A DNA stretch of 64,000 nt from Candidatus Krumholzibacteriota bacterium (GTDB lineage Bacteria; Krumholzibacteriota; Krumholzibacteriia; Krumholzibacteriales; Krumholzibacteriaceae): NCBI GenBank assembly GCA_016932415.1, contig JAFGCX010000010.1:124001-188000 (forward strand), given 5' to 3'. Below the pieces are notes generated by a model. The model worked only from the letters and a program-made list of their open reading frames with translations, searched no databases and had not been told where the DNA came from. Of this stretch, positions 62,978-64,000 are shown in pieces. Both the position numbers and the translations under genes were made by a program. Position 1 is the stretch's first letter, and each line of letters begins with the position of its first letter.

Positions 62978-64000
62978 ATGGATTTCGAACTGACAACGCA
63001 GCAGAAAGATATGCAGGAAGCTGCGAGAAAATTCGCCAAGGGGGAATTCACAAGGGAAATAGCCCTTAAACATGAAGAGGAACATTCGTTTCCGAGGGAG
63101 CTCTGGAAGAAGGCTGCTGAACTCGGTTTCATCGGGTTGCATTTTCCGGAGGAATGCGGAGGTCTCGGGCTTGGAGTGATCGAGAACGTCATCGTCGTCG
63201 AAGAGTTCTGCAGGAGAGATTCCGGGATCGGGACGGCAATCGCCCTTTCTGACTTTGCGTCAGAGATAATAATGCGGCATGGCTCGGAGAAACAGAAAGA
63301 GCAATATCTGCCGGCTGTGGCAGCCGGAGAGATGATATCGGCCGGAGCATTTACCGAGCCGAACCATGGAAGCGATATCACCCGCATGGATACGACGGCA
63401 GTAAAGGATGGGGACAGCTGGGTGATCAATGGCACCAAGACATTCATTACCAACGGACAGATAGCAGATTTCTATCTGACTCTCTGCCAGATAGACCAGG
63501 ATATCACTCCCTCATACAAGGGGATGGCGATCATTCTTGTCCCTAAAGACACTGGCGGACTCACGACCGAGGATGTCGGTTCAAAAATGGGTATAAAGAT
63601 GACTTCTACGGCCGAAGTCTCGTATGACGATGTGAAGGTTCCCCTGGAGAACATCATCGGTGTCGAAGGAAAAGGTTTTTATCAGGTCCTGGAATTCTTC
63701 GACGAGAGCCGCGTCGAGATCGCGGCGACCGCTCTCGGTATAGCCGCCGGGGCTTTCGACAGGGCCCTTGCTTATACTATGGAAAGGGAACAGTTCGGAA
63801 AGCCGATCGCCAGATTTCAGGTAAATCAGCATAAACTGGCTGATATGGCCACAGCCGTGGAATATGCCAGGCTGTTGACTTACAAAGCGGCATGGAACTT
63901 CGATCAGGGTAGAATTGATCCGAAACTGACTTCAATGGCCAAATATGTCGCGGCAAAGACGGCCGTATATGTCTCTGACGAGGCGATACAGCTTCTCGGA
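62978..64000 (+). CDS. Acyl-CoA dehydrogenase (3' end outside window)
   Basis: ATG 62978 after GGGAGG; open to the last base of the window (341 codons). Removes two hydrogens from acyl-CoA, FAD dependent, with electrons going to ETF. N-terminal helical domain, the FAD/substrate-contact segment SAGAFTEPNHGSDI, VINGTKTFITNG, and MEREQFGKPIARFQVNQHKLADMA, all family signatures. The catalytic Glu (about residue 370) would lie beyond the window. Cytoplasmic. The 191 bases upstream hold no other gene. Confidence 0.96.
   Translation, partial: MDFELTTQQKDMQEAARKFAKGEFTREIALKHEEEHSFPRELWKKAAELGFIGLHFPEECGGLGLGVIENVIVVEEFCRRDSGIGTAIALSDFASEIIMRHGSEKQKEQYLPAVAAGEMISAGAFTEPNHGSDITRMDTTAVKDGDSWVINGTKTFITNGQIADFYLTLCQIDQDITPSYKGMAIILVPKDTGGLTTEDVGSKMGIKMTSTAEVSYDDVKVPLENIIGVEGKGFYQVLEFFDESRVEIAATALGIAAGAFDRALAYTMEREQFGKPIARFQVNQHKLADMATAVEYARLLTYKAAWNFDQGRIDPKLTSMAKYVAAKTAVYVSDEAIQLLG

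Overview
The window (64 kb, about 50% GC, genes on both strands, very little non-coding DNA) looks like a chromosomal segment of a Gram-negative, uncultured-type bacterium. LptD, a patatin/beta-barrel protein and several signal peptides show an outer membrane. Two large exported proteins end in FlgD-like C-terminal domains (NYPNPFN type), and there is a PorX-like response regulator, a C25 (gingipain-family) peptidase and a tricorn protease. This mix is typical of the FCB superphylum and nearby candidate phyla (Krumholzibacteriota, Eisenbacteria, Latescibacterota). The phylum is inferred from gene content only and is uncertain. A tungsten-type aldehyde:ferredoxin oxidoreductase and a multiheme cytochrome suggest anaerobic or redox-flexible metabolism.

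Layout. 1-7.4 kb: a TPR protein, pyrK-pyrD-pyrF, and two ion transporters. 7.5-16.7 kb: a triplicated-domain secreted protein, an orphan DNA methylase, a patatin-like autotransporter, an aldehyde oxidoreductase, membrane proteins and a SAM methyltransferase that may start at AUU. 16.9-28.5 kb: secreted and proteolytic functions (C25 peptidase, tricorn, GNAT-like protein, transglutaminase lipoprotein). 28.7-37.1 kb: a polysaccharide precursor cluster (two GDP-sugar SDRs, ugd, rfbB, wecB, flippase, WecA/MraY-type transferase) behind a good sigma70-type promoter. 37.2-48.2 kb: a HemC-like protein lacking its catalytic residues, serS, a histidine kinase plus PorX-like regulator, tsaE-tsaB-rimI, purine nucleoside phosphorylase, accD, folC and an ROK kinase. 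48.4-64 kb: lptD, HU, a probable selenoprotein, a secreted zincin, small zinc-ribbon proteins, a degenerate sensor kinase, a TPR-DUF4388 protein, and the start of an acyl-CoA dehydrogenase.

Most notable: the gene at 52877-54253 is a lipoprotein with a nucleotidase-like N-terminal domain and four CXXCH haem sites. It is interrupted in frame by a TGA (53003-53005) exactly where relatives carry the second Cys of a PCGC motif. An 8-bp stem-loop with a GG-starting apical loop lies 28 nt downstream, which fits the general bacterial SECIS description. It is a strong candidate for a selenocysteine protein that standard gene calling would truncate. Second in interest is the link between the PorX-type regulator and kinase and the two exported proteins with FlgD-like tails, including a gingipain-family peptidase. 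This suggests a type IX-like secretion circuit outside Bacteroidota. Third are the HemC-fold protein and the sensor kinase that have both lost their catalytic residues.

No tRNA, rRNA, CRISPR array, transposase or integrase was recognised.
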